From NCBI RefSeq assembly GCF_029854215.1, contig NZ_CP122961.1:744001-808000 (forward strand): DNA of 64,000 bases, written 5' to 3'. Under the pieces are notes generated by a model. The model did not search any database and was not told where the DNA came from. It was given only the letters and a program-made list of their open reading frames with translations. Made by a program: the position numbers and the translations under genes. The DNA comes from Halomonas alkaliantarctica (GTDB taxonomy: Bacteria; Pseudomonadota; Gammaproteobacteria; Pseudomonadales; Halomonadaceae). Shown here piece by piece: positions 1-13,122 of this stretch. The number at the start of each line of letters is the position of its first letter. Position 1 is the stretch's first letter.

Positions 1-23
1 CGTGTCTGATGCATAGAGCAGCT

Positions 24-118
24 CCAGGGATAGGTCGTAGCGAGGGTCTTTTGTCATGGATGACAAAAGTAGCGCCCAGGGAAGGGTTCACAGCGCCCTC
101 GCGGAGACCTATCGCTGG
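24..118. repeat. Nested inverted-repeat element upstream of pyrG
   Basis: Two nested inverted repeats are visible. The outer arms are 24-36 and 106-118 (core GATAGGTC / GACCTATC). The inner pair is a perfect 10-bp palindrome arm at 48-57 and 60-69 around a 2-base centre. Six-base GCGCCC copies occur at 72 and 93. No convincing coding sequence explains the stretch. It resembles a dispersed, REP-like intergenic element, but no second copy lies in this window, so the repeat status is inferred from its structure only. Confidence 0.45.
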
Positions 119-170
119 GGCGGTTGCACAAGAGTGATTAGGGTGAGTAGTTTTGGCTGCTCAGTTCAAA

Positions 171-199
171 TTGAGCCTTAGGTCGTAATCTGCTAGTCT
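171..199 (+). promoter_or_regulatory. Possible pyrG promoter
   Basis: TTGAGC at 171-176 and TAGTCT at 194-199 are separated by 17 bases and precede pyrG by about 60 bases. The -35 is good and the -10 is weak, so this is only a candidate. Confidence 0.3.
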
Positions 200-239
200 G
201 TCGACCCATCCTGGCGTGGCTTTCTGCCGTGCCTTCTGA

Positions 240-2792
<2,553 letters not shown>

Positions 2793-2852
2793 GCCATGTT
2801 TTACTAAGCCATGTTTCGCTAATCAGGTCGCTATATTAATAATTTTATCTGA

Positions 2853-4163
<1,311 letters not shown>

Positions 4164-4197
4164 AACGCCAATACCGAGCGAGCTTTTAGTCCGGCTT

Positions 4198-4237
4198 GTA
4201 AGAGATGTCTCAAGATTTTGTAAGAGATATCTTACAA
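4198..4237 (+). promoter_or_regulatory. GacA-type upstream activating sequence
   Basis: Positions 4220-4237 read TGTAAG, six bases, CTTACA, an exact match to the GacA box established upstream of rsmY/rsmZ in Pseudomonas. A second, degraded copy (TGTAAG, six bases, CTCAAG) lies at 4198-4215, 22 bases upstream. The perfect box is centred about 178 bases before the predicted sRNA start, near the distance known for rsmZ. It lies between the eno stop codon and the eno terminator. Confidence 0.85.
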
Positions 4238-4328
4238 ATACCGACGAGAATCGCTCGGGTTAAAGTAAAAATAGTGTTTTTTGCCACTAATTTAAACTTA
4301 ACTTATTGTTTTTTAGTCAGTTTTTGTT

Positions 4329-4358
4329 AAAAGGCGAGTCATATTGACTCGCCTTTTT
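4329..4358 (+). terminator. Rho-independent terminator, probably of eno
   Basis: A perfect 9-bp GC-containing stem (4333-4341 with 4345-4353) has a three-base loop and a T-run at 4354-4358. It separates the eno transcript from the sRNA promoter. Confidence 0.85.
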
Positions 4359-4372
4359 GCATTTTGACCTTG

Positions 4373-4400
4373 TTGAGAAGCCGCCGTGATCTGCCACAAT
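4373..4400 (+). promoter_or_regulatory. Predicted sRNA promoter
   Basis: TTGAGA at 4373-4378 (five of six -35 matches) is followed by 16 bases and CACAAT at 4395-4400 (four of six -10 matches). This predicts a start near 4406-4408. The perfect GacA box lies about 178 bases upstream, which supports this assignment. Confidence 0.5.
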
Positions 4401-4405
4401 GGACG

Positions 4406-4578
4406 CAGGACAAGGGGAGGCAGGGATGCTTTAGTCAGGATGCAACGGGATGTAAGGTCAGATGCGCCGGGTGATACAGTGAGGTGAGCCCCGGCAAGGA
4501 AGTCATCTGAGGAGGTTGATCCAGGGAGTGGTCAGAGGAAGTGCTTGGAGCGGGCGGCCTACGGGTCGCCTTTTTTTT
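4406..4578 (+). ncRNA. rsmZ: RsmZ/CsrB-family CsrA-sequestering sRNA
   Basis: Between 4401 and 4549 there are eleven GGA triplets, ten of them downstream of the predicted start. Several sit in CsrA-consensus contexts: CAGGATG at 4436-4442, CAGGGATG at 4421-4428 and CGGGATGT at 4446-4453. No open reading frame explains the stretch. It ends in a strong terminator: stem 4553-4559 with 4564-4570, a TACG tetraloop and eight T residues at 4571-4578. A perfect GacA box lies upstream. The location next to fdxA and mutS matches rsmZ in Pseudomonas, where the order is rpoS-rsmZ-fdxA-mutS. The family is expected to titrate CsrA, encoded at 14568. The exact 5' end is inferred. About 170 nt is longer than Pseudomonas RsmZ (about 120 nt). 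Confidence 0.85.
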
Positions 4579-4692
4579 GCCCGCGATTTGGGAACACATT
4601 TTTGGCGACCGATTTTCGACGGCACAATAAAAACCAGCGCTGTTTTAAAAACAAGCGCTGGTTTTAAACAGGAGCATTGATCGCCGCGATGC

Positions 4693-5016
4693 CTAGCGCT
4701 CTAGCTTCTCCAGCTTACCTGGCTTGCCGTCCCACTCTTCGGCATCCGGCAGCGGATCTTTTCGCTCGGCAATGTTAGGCCATACTTCGGCCATTTCAGC
4801 GTTAATCTCGATAAAGGCCTCCTGTCCATCCGGCAGCTCATCCTCGGAGAATATCGCCTCGGCGGGGCACTCAGGCTCACACAGCGCGCAGTCGATACAC
4901 TCGTCAGGATGAATGACCAGGAAGTTTGGGCCCTCGTAAAAACAGTCGACCGGGCAGACTTCCACACAGTCGGTGTATTTGCACTGGATGCAGTTCTCGG
5001 TAACGACAAACGTCAT
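4693..5016 (-). CDS. fdxA: Seven-iron ferredoxin (FdxA)
   Basis: A small cytoplasmic electron carrier of the Azotobacter ferredoxin I type, 107 residues. Cys9, Cys17 and Cys50 fit the [3Fe-4S] ligands, and Cys21, Cys40, Cys43 and Cys46 the [4Fe-4S] ligands. The extra Cys12 and Cys25 are also present. I chose the ATG at 5016 because it gives the family N-terminus MTFVVTENC and has an AGAGGG ribosome binding site. An upstream in-frame ATG would add ten unconserved residues. It is transcribed towards the sRNA, and mutS follows upstream on the same strand, the same neighbourhood as in Pseudomonas. Confidence 0.95.
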   Translation of the reverse strand: MTFVVTENCIQCKYTDCVEVCPVDCFYEGPNFLVIHPDECIDCALCEPECPAEAIFSEDELPDGQEAFIEINAEMAEVWPNIAERKDPLPDAEEWDGKPGKLEKLER

Positions 5017-5335
5017 CTTGCTATCCCTCTTGCAGGGCCGGGACACTCCCAGCCATGGTCAATCGTGAATGGTTATAAATCAGCCGTTTTTTATAAGCTA
5101 AAAGTTTGAGCGACATTCTAGAGGTGCGCTTACCTGGCGGCAAGCGCCATATGATTCCAGTTGGTAGCAATCCCAGTACAGGTTTCCGCGGGAGCACTAC
5201 TTTCGACATCTGACCGCCATGGATGGCGGAAATGCCGAAATAGTCGGGAACATTTTCCGGCCCTGTCGAAATACCCTCGCTTCAACCTGTCCTGACACCT
5301 GAATCTCAGTTATAGACTTTATTCTATAAGCACCA
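5017..5335. other. Intergenic stretch between mutS and fdxA
   Basis: No gene is seen in these 319 bases, which should hold the fdxA promoter (minus strand). The only clear structure is a perfect inverted repeat at 5214-5229 (7-bp arms, GG centre, CATGGATG core). A weak stem at 5312-5329 next to the mutS stop codon may end the mutS transcript. Confidence 0.5.
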
Positions 5336-7897
5336 TTAGATCAGGTCTCGCCACTGATACAACAGCGATAGCGCTTCCCGCGGCGTTAAGTCATCCATAT
5401 CGACATTTTCCAATGCCTCAACCACCGGATGCGGCGCAGCGGCGAACAGGTCGTTTTGCTGGGGCGTGGTCCGCCGCGCCTGTGCCGTGTTATCCATATC
5501 GCGCTGTTCCAGGCTCATCAGCTTTTCACGAGCCCGCTTAATTACATGAGTTGGGACACCCGCCAACTGCGCCACCTGTAAGCCGTAGCTCTGACTGGCC
5601 GGGCCCGCCTCAATGCGGTGCATAAACACAATGTTATCGCCATGTTCGGTCGCCGTGAGGTGGATATTGGCAACCCCTTCCATATGTTCAGGCAGCGCCG
5701 TCATTTCAAAGTAGTGGGTTGCAAACAGCGTTAGCGCACGGCCTTTCGCCAAATACTCTGCGCTTGCCCAGGCGAGTGACAGACCGTCAAAGGTGCTGGT
5801 GCCGCGGCCAATTTCATCCATCAAAATCAAGCTTTGCTGGGTGGCATTGTGGAGAATGTTCGCGGTTTCAGTCATCTCGACCATAAAGGTGGAGCGGCCG
5901 CCGGCCAAATCGTCCGATGAGCCAATGCGGGTAAAGATCCTATCCAATGGGCCGATCTCGGCGGCGTCAGCGGGCACAAAGCTGCCGCAGTGGGCGAGAA
6001 GGGCGATTAGCGCGGTTTGACGCATGTAGGTTGATTTACCGCCCATATTAGGGCCGGTAATAATCAACATATGCTGGTCAGGATTGAGCGTCACGTCGTT
6101 GGGCACAAAGGGCGTTTCGCTTACCTGTTCGACGACAGGATGCCGTCCAGCGTCAATTTGAATGCCGGTGGATTCACTTAGCGTTGGGCGTACCCAATTC
6201 AGCGCCTCGGCGCGCTCGGCAAAGGCGCACAGCACATCCAGTTCTGCCAGCGCTTGCGAGGTGCTCTGCAGCGCGTGAAGGCTTTCGTTGAGATCGCCCA
6301 ACAAGCGATCGTAAAGCCATTTTTCACGCGTCAGCGCGCGTGATTTAGCGGAGAGCGCCTTATCTTCAAACTCTTTGAGCTCGGGAATAATAAACCGCTC
6401 GGCGTTTTTAAGCGTCTGGCGGCGAATATAGTCGGCGGGAGCCTGCTGAGCCTGGGAACGGGGCAGTTCGATAAAGTAGCCGTGCACCCGGTTGTAGCCC
6501 ACTTTGAGATTGGCTAGCCCCGTGCGCTCACGCTCGCGTATCTCTAGCTGAATTAGGTAGTCGCCGGCGTTCTCTGCCATGCCGCGATGCTCATCCAGCT
6601 CGGCATCAAAGCCGTCGGCAATTACGCCACCATCGCGGATCACCACCGGTGGGTTCTCGACCAGCGCCCGGCTGAGCATATCGGCCATTTCTGGGTAGGG
6701 GCGAATATGCGGGCGCAAGTTGTCCAGCGCGCTGCCGCTTTCTACCTCGCTTAGCTGCTGCTCCAGTTCAGGGAGTGTTACCAGTGCATCGCGCAGCCGC
6801 GCCAAGTCGCGCGGGCGGGCACTATACAACGCTACCCGGGCCAGAATTCGCTCCACGTCGCCCACCGCGCTCAACGTCTCGCGCAGCGGCATATAGGCAG
6901 CATCCAGGCTTAGCAACGCCACCCCTGCATGACGGGCCTGGACAATCTCGCGTTGACGCAGCGGGCGATTGAGCCAGCGCTTGAGCAGCCGCGAACCCAT
7001 GGCGGTGGTACAGGTATCCAGCACGCTGGCCAGGGTGTTGTCGCTACTGCCGCCCAGGTTGATATCAATTTCCAGATTACGGCGGCTGGCGGCGTCGATC
7101 ACCACCGCGTCGTCGCGGTTTTCAACGCTGATCGCGGTCACGTGGGGCAGTCGCGAGCGCTGGGTGTCCCGGGCGTAATCGATCAGTACCCCCGCGGCAA
7201 TCAGCGCGGTGGTTAAATGCGCGCAGCCAAAGCCGCGTAAATCCTGCACTTCAAACTGGTCGCACAGACTACGGGTGGCGCTCTCCAGATCAAACAGCCA
7301 CTCGCCCTGGCGGCGCAGGCTGCGTTTCTGCGACCAGGCCTCGGGTAGCGTCAGGCTTTCGGGCACTAGTAGTTCAGCCGGGGAGAGGCGCGTCAGCTCG
7401 GCGAGCATTTCGGCTTCGCTGGCTACTTCAAGTACGTTGAAGCGGCCGCTGGAGAGCTCCAGCCAGGCAAGGCCCCAGCTCTCTTTTCCGGGCGAAACGG
7501 ATACCAGCACGTTGTCGCGTCGCGCATCGAGCAACGCTTCATCGTGGAGCGTGCCGGGGGTGACGATACGTACTACCTGGCGATCGACGGGCCCTTTGCT
7601 GGTCGCGGGGTCGCCAATTTGCTCACAAATAGCCACTGACTCGCCACCGGCGACGAGGCGGGCCAGATAGCCTTCAGCACTATGATAAGGTACACCCGCC
7701 ATCGGGATCGGCTTGCCGCCTGACTGGCCGCGCTGGGTGAGGGTAATATCCAGCAGGGCGGCGGCGCGTTTGGCGTCGTCGAAAAACAGTTCGTAAAAAT
7801 CCCCCATGCGGTAGAACAGCAATACCTCGGGGTGCTCGCGTTTAATCTTTAGATACTGCGTGATCATTGGCGTGTTAGGGGGAATGGCCTGTGACAT
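5336..7897 (-). CDS. mutS: DNA mismatch repair protein MutS
   Basis: Recognises mismatches and small loops and recruits MutL. The 853-residue length is canonical. The N-terminal mismatch-binding motif has Phe34 and Glu36 in GDFYELF, equivalent to Phe36/Glu38 of E. coli. The C-terminal ABC-type ATPase has Walker [10 protein letters not shown], Walker [13 protein letters not shown] and the conserved FATHYFEMT. The C-terminus ends in the usual tetramerisation-type tail. It is divergent from pncC and upstream of fdxA on the same strand. The ATG at 7897 gives the familiar [11 protein letters not shown] start region. Confidence 0.98.
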   Translation of the reverse strand: MSQAIPPNTPMITQYLKIKREHPEVLLFYRMGDFYELFFDDAKRAAALLDITLTQRGQSGGKPIPMAGVPYHSAEGYLARLVAGGESVAICEQIGDPATSKGPVDRQVVRIVTPGTLHDEALLDARRDNVLVSVSPGKESWGLAWLELSSGRFNVLEVASEAEMLAELTRLSPAELLVPESLTLPEAWSQKRSLRRQGEWLFDLESATRSLCDQFEVQDLRGFGCAHLTTALIAAGVLIDYARDTQRSRLPHVTAISVENRDDAVVIDAASRRNLEIDINLGGSSDNTLASVLDTCTTAMGSRLLKRWLNRPLRQREIVQARHAGVALLSLDAAYMPLRETLSAVGDVERILARVALYSARPRDLARLRDALVTLPELEQQLSEVESGSALDNLRPHIRPYPEMADMLSRALVENPPVVIRDGGVIADGFDAELDEHRGMAENAGDYLIQLEIRERERTGLANLKVGYNRVHGYFIELPRSQAQQAPADYIRRQTLKNAERFIIPELKEFEDKALSAKSRALTREKWLYDRLLGDLNESLHALQSTSQALAELDVLCAFAERAEALNWVRPTLSESTGIQIDAGRHPVVEQVSETPFVPNDVTLNPDQHMLIITGPNMGGKSTYMRQTALIALLAHCGSFVPADAAEIGPLDRIFTRIGSSDDLAGGRSTFMVEMTETANILHNATQQSLILMDEIGRGTSTFDGLSLAWASAEYLAKGRALTLFATHYFEMTALPEHMEGVANIHLTATEHGDNIVFMHRIEAGPASQSYGLQVAQLAGVPTHVIKRAREKLMSLEQRDMDNTAQARRTTPQQNDLFAAAPHPVVEALENVDMDDLTPREALSLLYQWRDLI

Positions 7898-7983
7898 GGG
7901 CGTCCTGATTGAGCAGTTTCTTTGAGAAAGTTAAACACAGTATTCTACGCTGAACGGACGACTTACTTGAAGGAGCGACGATA

Positions 7984-8520
7984 GTGCCCAGCGAAACTAG
8001 TCTGAAAAATCTTGATTTAACCTTGTTGGCTCAGCGGCTGGGGCGACTGTGTAAGCAGTTGAATGTGGAAGTGACCGTCGCTGAATCATGCACGGGGGGC
8101 GGCATTGCCAGCGCAATTACCGGGGTGGCGGGTAGCTCTGACTATTTCACGACGGGCTATGTGACCTATGCGAATACCGCTAAAACGCGCTTATTGGGGG
8201 TGCCGGAGGCCACACTGGCCGAACACGGTGCAGTAAGCGAAGAGGTGGTTAATGCCATGGTGGTAGGCGCCTGCCGAGAAAGTGGTGCGGGATTAGCCGT
8301 TGCCGTTAGCGGTGTGGCCGGGCCGGATGGCGGCAGTGATACGAAACCGGTGGGTACAGTTTGGTTGGCCTGGGGAGATACGACCGTCCAGGAGGCCGAA
8401 TGCTTCCACTTTCCTGGTGACCGCCAAGCAGTGCGAGAGCAGGCTGTGCGTCAAGCCTTGGTGGGGCTGGTAGCACGCCTGAATGAGCGCGAGAAGTCGA
8501 GTAAGACAAAGCAGCAGTAA
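7984..8520 (+). CDS. pncC: Nicotinamide-nucleotide amidohydrolase (CinA C-terminal domain family)
   Basis: Deamidates nicotinamide mononucleotide to nicotinic acid mononucleotide in the NAD salvage cycle. The 178-residue protein is the stand-alone C-terminal CinA domain. It has the signature AESCTGGGIAS with the catalytic serine, then GYVTYAN, GAVSEEVV and AVSGVAGPDGG. The start is a GTG codon at 7984 with a GAAGGAG ribosome binding site nine bases upstream. The cinA-recA-recX order is widely conserved. The N-terminal CinA nucleotide-binding domain is absent, as in many gammaproteobacteria. Confidence 0.93.
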   Translation: MPSETSLKNLDLTLLAQRLGRLCKQLNVEVTVAESCTGGGIASAITGVAGSSDYFTTGYVTYANTAKTRLLGVPEATLAEHGAVSEEVVNAMVVGACRESGAGLAVAVSGVAGPDGGSDTKPVGTVWLAWGDTTVQEAECFHFPGDRQAVREQAVRQALVGLVARLNEREKSSKTKQQ

Positions 8521-8554
8521 GAAAAAATAGTTGTGAGAAAGCGCGATCAATGAT

Positions 8555-8599
8555 TTGTTTACGACGCAATCTTTGGCATACTACTGGCTAATTATACAG
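8555..8599 (+). promoter_or_regulatory. recA promoter with LexA (SOS) box
   Basis: TTGTTT at 8555-8560 and CATACT at 8577-8582, 16 bases apart, form a plausible promoter. Overlapping the predicted start is CTGG, eight bases, ACAG at 8584-8599. This is a LexA box with one deviation from CTGT-N8-ACAG and lies 21 bases before the recA ATG. Confidence 0.75.
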
Positions 8600-8620
8600 C
8601 TTGTTATGAGGAATCTCTGA

Positions 8621-9694
8621 ATGGCTCAGGATGACAACCGCACTAAAGCGCTAAACGCAGCACTCACCCAAATCGACCGTCAGTTCGGCAAGGGCACCGT
8701 TATGCGTCTTGGCGACGCGCCGCGTGTCGTCATGCCGTCGGTTTCCACCGGTTCATTGGGTCTGGATATCGCTCTCGGCATCGGCGGCCTGCCGTTTGGG
8801 CGGGTGTGCGAAATCTTTGGCCCGGAATCGTCGGGTAAAACGACCCTGACCCTTTCGGTGATTGCTCAGGCGCAAAAGCAGGGCAAAGTGTGTGCCTTCG
8901 TGGATGCCGAGCACGCCCTTGACCCCAGCTACGCAGAAAAGCTGGGCGTTAACCTGGATGACCTGCTGGTTTCCCAGCCAGACACCGGCGAGCAGGCGCT
9001 GGAAATTACCGACATGCTGGTACGCTCCGGCGGTGTTGATGTGATCGTTATTGACTCGGTCGCTGCACTAACTCCCCGCGCTGAAATCGAAGGCGAAATG
9101 GGTGATTCCCACGTTGGCCTGCAGGCGCGTTTGATGTCCCAGGCGCTGCGTAAAATCACCGGTAATATCAAAAACGCAAACTGTCTGGTGATCTTCATCA
9201 ATCAGATCCGCATGAAGATCGGCGTCATGTTTGGTAGCCCCGAAACCACTACCGGCGGTAACGCACTGAAGTTCTATGCCAGCGTGCGTCTGGATATTCG
9301 TCGTACCGGCTCGGTGAAAGTGGGTGATGAAGTCACCGGTAACGAAACCCGCGTGAAAGTAGTCAAAAACAAGGTGGCACCGCCATTCCGTCAGGCTGAA
9401 TTCCAGATTCTTTACGGTAAAGGTATCTACCACGCCGGTGAGGTCATCGACCTGGGCGTTCAGTGCAATCTGGTCGACAAAGCCGGTGCCTGGTACAGCT
9501 ATAAAGGTAAGAAAATCGGTCAGGGTAAAGCCAATTCAGCGCTGTATCTGGAAGAGCACCCGGACATTATGCTCGAAATCGAAACACAGATTCGTGAACA
9601 GCTCCTGGCCAAGCCCGATCCTAAAAAGGAGAAGGAAGATGCACCTGCCGAAGCAGCGGCAGAGCTGGATGCGGGTGATGACGATCTGCTTTAA
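8621..9694 (+). CDS. recA: Recombinase RecA
   Basis: Forms ATP-dependent filaments on single-stranded DNA, catalyses strand exchange and triggers LexA self-cleavage in the SOS response. The 357-residue protein has Walker A GPESSGKT at residues 67-74, [10 protein letters not shown], Walker [11 protein letters not shown], and loop L2 around [15 protein letters not shown]. The C-terminus is acidic, as in the family. The ATG follows a GAGGAATC ribosome binding site. A LexA box overlaps the promoter, and recX follows after 54 bases. Confidence 0.99.
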   Translation: MAQDDNRTKALNAALTQIDRQFGKGTVMRLGDAPRVVMPSVSTGSLGLDIALGIGGLPFGRVCEIFGPESSGKTTLTLSVIAQAQKQGKVCAFVDAEHALDPSYAEKLGVNLDDLLVSQPDTGEQALEITDMLVRSGGVDVIVIDSVAALTPRAEIEGEMGDSHVGLQARLMSQALRKITGNIKNANCLVIFINQIRMKIGVMFGSPETTTGGNALKFYASVRLDIRRTGSVKVGDEVTGNETRVKVVKNKVAPPFRQAEFQILYGKGIYHAGEVIDLGVQCNLVDKAGAWYSYKGKKIGQGKANSALYLEEHPDIMLEIETQIREQLLAKPDPKKEKEDAPAEAAAELDAGDDDLL

Positions 9695-9748
9695 GCCGAT
9701 TCTAGCCAAGCCGACGCTGTCTAAGCTGATTTTGTCTAAAGCAAGCTG

Positions 9749-10213
9749 ATGGCATTCACCTCCCAGCGTGATGCCACGCCTCGTGATATCGCTATTGGCT
9801 TACTGGCTCGGCGCGAATACTCCCGCGCCGAGCTTGCCCAGCGTCTGAAGAAAAAAGCCTTCGAAGATGCCGCTATTGATGAGTGCCTGGACGCCTTGGT
9901 TGAACAAGGGCTGCAGTCCGACGCTCGCTTTGCGGCTAGCTTCGTGCGCTCGCGCATTCTGCGTGGCCAAGGTGTGATTCGTATTAAAGGCGAGTTGCGT
10001 CAACGCGGCGTTGACCAGGAAACCCTTAATACCGCTTTTGAAGAGGTGGAAGAGGGCGAGCAGGTCGATTGGTTTGAGCTAGCCCGGGAAACCCTGGCGC
10101 GGCGCTTTGATAGCCCCGGTGAGACACCCAAAGAGCGCGCTAGGCGCGAACGTTTTCTCGCCAGTCGCGGTTTTGATTTTGAACAAATTCGCTACGCACT
10201 CTCTTGTCTTTAA
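9749..10213 (+). CDS. recX: Regulatory protein RecX
   Basis: Binds RecA filaments and limits their activity. The 154-residue, alpha-helical protein shows the RecX triple-helix repeats: LLARREYSRAELAQRL, DECLDALVEQGLQSDARFA and RGQGVIRIKGELRQRGV. The position directly after recA is typical. The ribosome binding site before the ATG at 9749 is weak, so expression may depend on coupling or read-through from recA. The recA-recX spacer contains several short near-copies of AAGCYGA. Confidence 0.95.
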   Translation: MAFTSQRDATPRDIAIGLLARREYSRAELAQRLKKKAFEDAAIDECLDALVEQGLQSDARFAASFVRSRILRGQGVIRIKGELRQRGVDQETLNTAFEEVEEGEQVDWFELARETLARRFDSPGETPKERARRERFLASRGFDFEQIRYALSCL

Positions 10214-10348
10214 TACGTTTTCCCCAGCCTGTAAAACTCCCCCTCTTACATTTCTAATTGCGCTCTAATACGCTTGTTCATCTGGTTGTCCACACCGCTG
10301 TTTGCCTTTCTGCCACTAAGTGCGGCTTTAGTCGTTTGACAACTGCGC

Positions 10349-10354
10349 TATAAT
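10349..10354 (+). promoter_or_regulatory. Candidate alaS -10 element
   Basis: A perfect TATAAT lies 74 bases before the alaS start codon. No equally good -35 is present at the usual spacing; TTGACA at 10335 is too close. Only the -10 is called. Confidence 0.4.
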
Positions 10355-10427
10355 GGCTGCTTTGCGACCCCTGAGGGTAGCGGCAACAGCGCCCTGGGAC
10401 ATCACGCTTTCTTGTTACGGATACCCT

Positions 10428-13037
10428 ATGAAAAGCGCAGAGATTAGACAGGCCTTTCTTACCTTCTTCGAAGAGCAGGGGCATACGATTGTGCCCACCA
10501 GCTCTTTAGTGCCGGGCAATGACCCGACGCTGCTGTTTACCAATGCCGGTATGGTGCCGTTTAAAGATGTATTTCTGGGCCGCGACCCGCGCCCTTACGT
10601 GCGCGCCACCTCTGCGCAGCGCTGCGTTCGTGCGGGCGGAAAGCATAACGACTTAGACAACGTCGGTTATACCGCTCGCCACCACACCTTTTTTGAAATG
10701 CTGGGTAACTTCAGCTTTGGTGACTACTTCAAACGTGACGCCATTCGCTTTGCCTGGGTGTTTTTAACCGAAACGCTGGGACTCCCCAAAGACAAACTAT
10801 GGGTAACGGTTCATATCAGTGATGATGAAGCTGAGCGCATCTGGAAAGATGAGATCGGCATCGACCCAGAGCGTTTCTCCAAGCTGGATGAAGACAACTT
10901 CTGGCAGATGGGCGACACAGGACCCTGTGGCCCTAGCTCGGAAATCTTCTTCGACCATGGCCCAGAGGTATGGGGTGGGCCGCCGGGCAGTCCGGAAGAG
11001 GACGGCGATCGCTATATCGAAATCTGGAACCTGGTGTTCATGCAGTTTGATCGCGATGCCCAGGGCACGCTCAACCCGCTGCCTAAGCCCTCCATCGATA
11101 CCGGTATGGGGCTGGAGCGTGTCGCCGCCGTGATGCAGGGCGTGCACTCCAATTACGAAATCGACTTGTTCCAGAACCTGCTGCAGGCTGCGGCTAAAGC
11201 CACTGGTCACCCTGATACCGCCACGCCTTCGCTGCGCGTAATTGCCGACCATATCCGTTCCTGCGCCTTCCTGATTGCCGATGGCGTGCTGCCTTCCAAC
11301 GAAGGGCGCGGCTATGTACTGCGTCGGATCATCCGCCGCGCGATTCGTCACGGCCACAAGCTTGGCGCAGTAGAGCCGTTCTTCCACAAGCTGGTTGAAG
11401 CGCTCGACGCCGAGATGGGCGATGCCTATCCGGAGCTGCGTGAAGCGAGCGATCAAATCGCCCGAGTGCTGCTGAAAGAAGAGGAGCAGTTCGCGCGCAC
11501 CCTGGATCACGGTATGGGGCTATTGAATGCGGCCCTGGCCGAACTCGATGGCAAGGTCCTGCCGGGTGAAACAGTGTTTAAGCTTTACGACACCTACGGC
11601 TTTCCCTTCGATCTCACCGCCGACGTCTGTCGTGAACGCGGCGTTACCCTGGACGAAGAGGGGTTTCAGCAGGCGTTAGAGGCCCAGCGCGAACGCGCAC
11701 GGGCAGCCAGCCAGTTCGGCGCCGACTACAGCGCCTCTATCGAATTAGAAGGTGAAACGGCCTTCACCGGCTACGACCGCTTGGAAGATCAGGCCAAGGT
11801 AACGGCGCTGGTCGATAGCGAAGGCAATGCACTGGCCGCGCTGGAAGCGGGTCAGAAGGGCGTCGTGGTCCTAGACCGCACGCCGTTTTACGGCGAGTCA
11901 GGCGGCCAGGTGGGCGATACCGGCTACCTGTATGTCGATGGGGGGCGTTTCCAGGTCACGGATACCCAGAAGCAGAGCGGTCATCATCTCCACCAGGGCA
12001 TGATGGTAGAAGGCTCGCTAAGCGTGGGTGCCAGCGTGCGCGGCGAAGTGGATGCCAGCCTGCGCACAGCCACTATCCGCAATCACTCGGCCACCCACCT
12101 GCTGCATAAAGCGCTACGCATGGTGTTGGGTGATCACGTGCAGCAGAAAGGTTCGTTGGTTAACGCCGAGCGCTTGCGCTTTGACTTTAGCCACTTCGAG
12201 CCGATGACCGCCGAACAGCTGGCGGAAGTCGAGCGGCTGGTCAACGAGCAGATTCTGGCTAATGCACCGACCAGGATCGAGCAGATGAGCCTGGATCAAG
12301 CCAAGGCCAAGGGCGCTGCTGCGCTGTTTGAGGCCAAATACGCCGAGAACGTCCGCGTACTGACCATTGGTGCCGACGACTTTTCTATTGAGTTGTGCGG
12401 TGGTACCCACGTGGCGCGCAGCGGCGATATTGGCTGCTGCCATGTGATGAGCGAAGTAGGCATTGCTTCCGGTGTGCGCCGCATCGAAGCGATTACCGGC
12501 GAAAATGCGCTGGCCTACTTCCGTGAGCAGGAAGCCCGCCTCGAACGCTTGGGGGAACGCTTGAAGACCAAACCTGAGCAGGTCGAAGCGCGGGTAGAAT
12601 CACTGGTTGAGCGCAACCGTAGCCTGGAAAAAGAGCTTGAGCAGCTCAAGGCCAAACTAGCCAGTGCTGCCGGTAGCGATATGCTCAGTCAGGTGCAGGA
12701 GATTAACGGCGTTAAGCTGCTGGCGACGCAGCTGGATGGCGTGTCAGGCAAAGATCTGCGCGGCGTGCTTGATCAGCTAAAGAACAAGCTAAGCTCTGGG
12801 GTGATTATCCTCGGCGTTGCCGACCAGGCGGCGGGCAAAGTGAGCCTGATCGCCGGGGTAACCCAGGATCTGACCAGCCGAGTGAAAGCCGGTGAACTGG
12901 TCAACCATGTTGCTTCCCAGGTGGGAGGGAAGGGCGGCGGTCGCCCCGATATGGCCCAGGCGGGAGGTAGTCAACCCGATGCCTTGCCAGATGCGTTGAA
13001 GAGCGTCCCAGCATGGTTGGAAAACGCGCTTAGCTAA
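10428..13037 (+). CDS. alaS: Alanine--tRNA ligase
   Basis: Charges tRNA-Ala and edits mischarged Ser/Gly. The ATG at 10428 gives the canonical [19 protein letters not shown] start and an 869-residue enzyme. An in-frame upstream ATG at 10353 would add 25 unconserved residues. The class II catalytic core includes [30 protein letters not shown] and the GMGLER motif 3. The editing domain has the zinc ligands in NHSATHLLH and CGGTHV. A coiled-coil-rich linker and a DHHA1-type C-domain with [15 protein letters not shown] follow. lysC and csrA come next, as in Pseudomonas. Confidence 0.98.
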   Translation: MKSAEIRQAFLTFFEEQGHTIVPTSSLVPGNDPTLLFTNAGMVPFKDVFLGRDPRPYVRATSAQRCVRAGGKHNDLDNVGYTARHHTFFEMLGNFSFGDYFKRDAIRFAWVFLTETLGLPKDKLWVTVHISDDEAERIWKDEIGIDPERFSKLDEDNFWQMGDTGPCGPSSEIFFDHGPEVWGGPPGSPEEDGDRYIEIWNLVFMQFDRDAQGTLNPLPKPSIDTGMGLERVAAVMQGVHSNYEIDLFQNLLQAAAKATGHPDTATPSLRVIADHIRSCAFLIADGVLPSNEGRGYVLRRIIRRAIRHGHKLGAVEPFFHKLVEALDAEMGDAYPELREASDQIARVLLKEEEQFARTLDHGMGLLNAALAELDGKVLPGETVFKLYDTYGFPFDLTADVCRERGVTLDEEGFQQALEAQRERARAASQFGADYSASIELEGETAFTGYDRLEDQAKVTALVDSEGNALAALEAGQKGVVVLDRTPFYGESGGQVGDTGYLYVDGGRFQVTDTQKQSGHHLHQGMMVEGSLSVGASVRGEVDASLRTATIRNHSATHLLHKALRMVLGDHVQQKGSLVNAERLRFDFSHFEPMTAEQLAEVERLVNEQILANAPTRIEQMSLDQAKAKGAAALFEAKYAENVRVLTIGADDFSIELCGGTHVARSGDIGCCHVMSEVGIASGVRRIEAITGENALAYFREQEARLERLGERLKTKPEQVEARVESLVERNRSLEKELEQLKAKLASAAGSDMLSQVQEINGVKLLATQLDGVSGKDLRGVLDQLKNKLSSGVIILGVADQAAGKVSLIAGVTQDLTSRVKAGELVNHVASQVGGKGGGRPDMAQAGGSQPDALPDALKSVPAWLENALS

Positions 13038-13040
13038 ACC

Positions 13041-13076
13041 ATAAGGCCGGTGGCATTATTGTTACCGGCCTTATTT
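13041..13076 (+). terminator. Terminator-like hairpin after alaS
   Basis: An 11-bp stem (13041-13051 with 13064-13074) contains GGCCGGT/ACCGGCC with a 12-base loop. The following T-tract is weak, so termination may be partial. Confidence 0.6.
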
Positions 13077-13122
13077 GTGACAATTTCACCCTCCATTCCC
13101 GAACGCATAGGAAAAACGGCAT

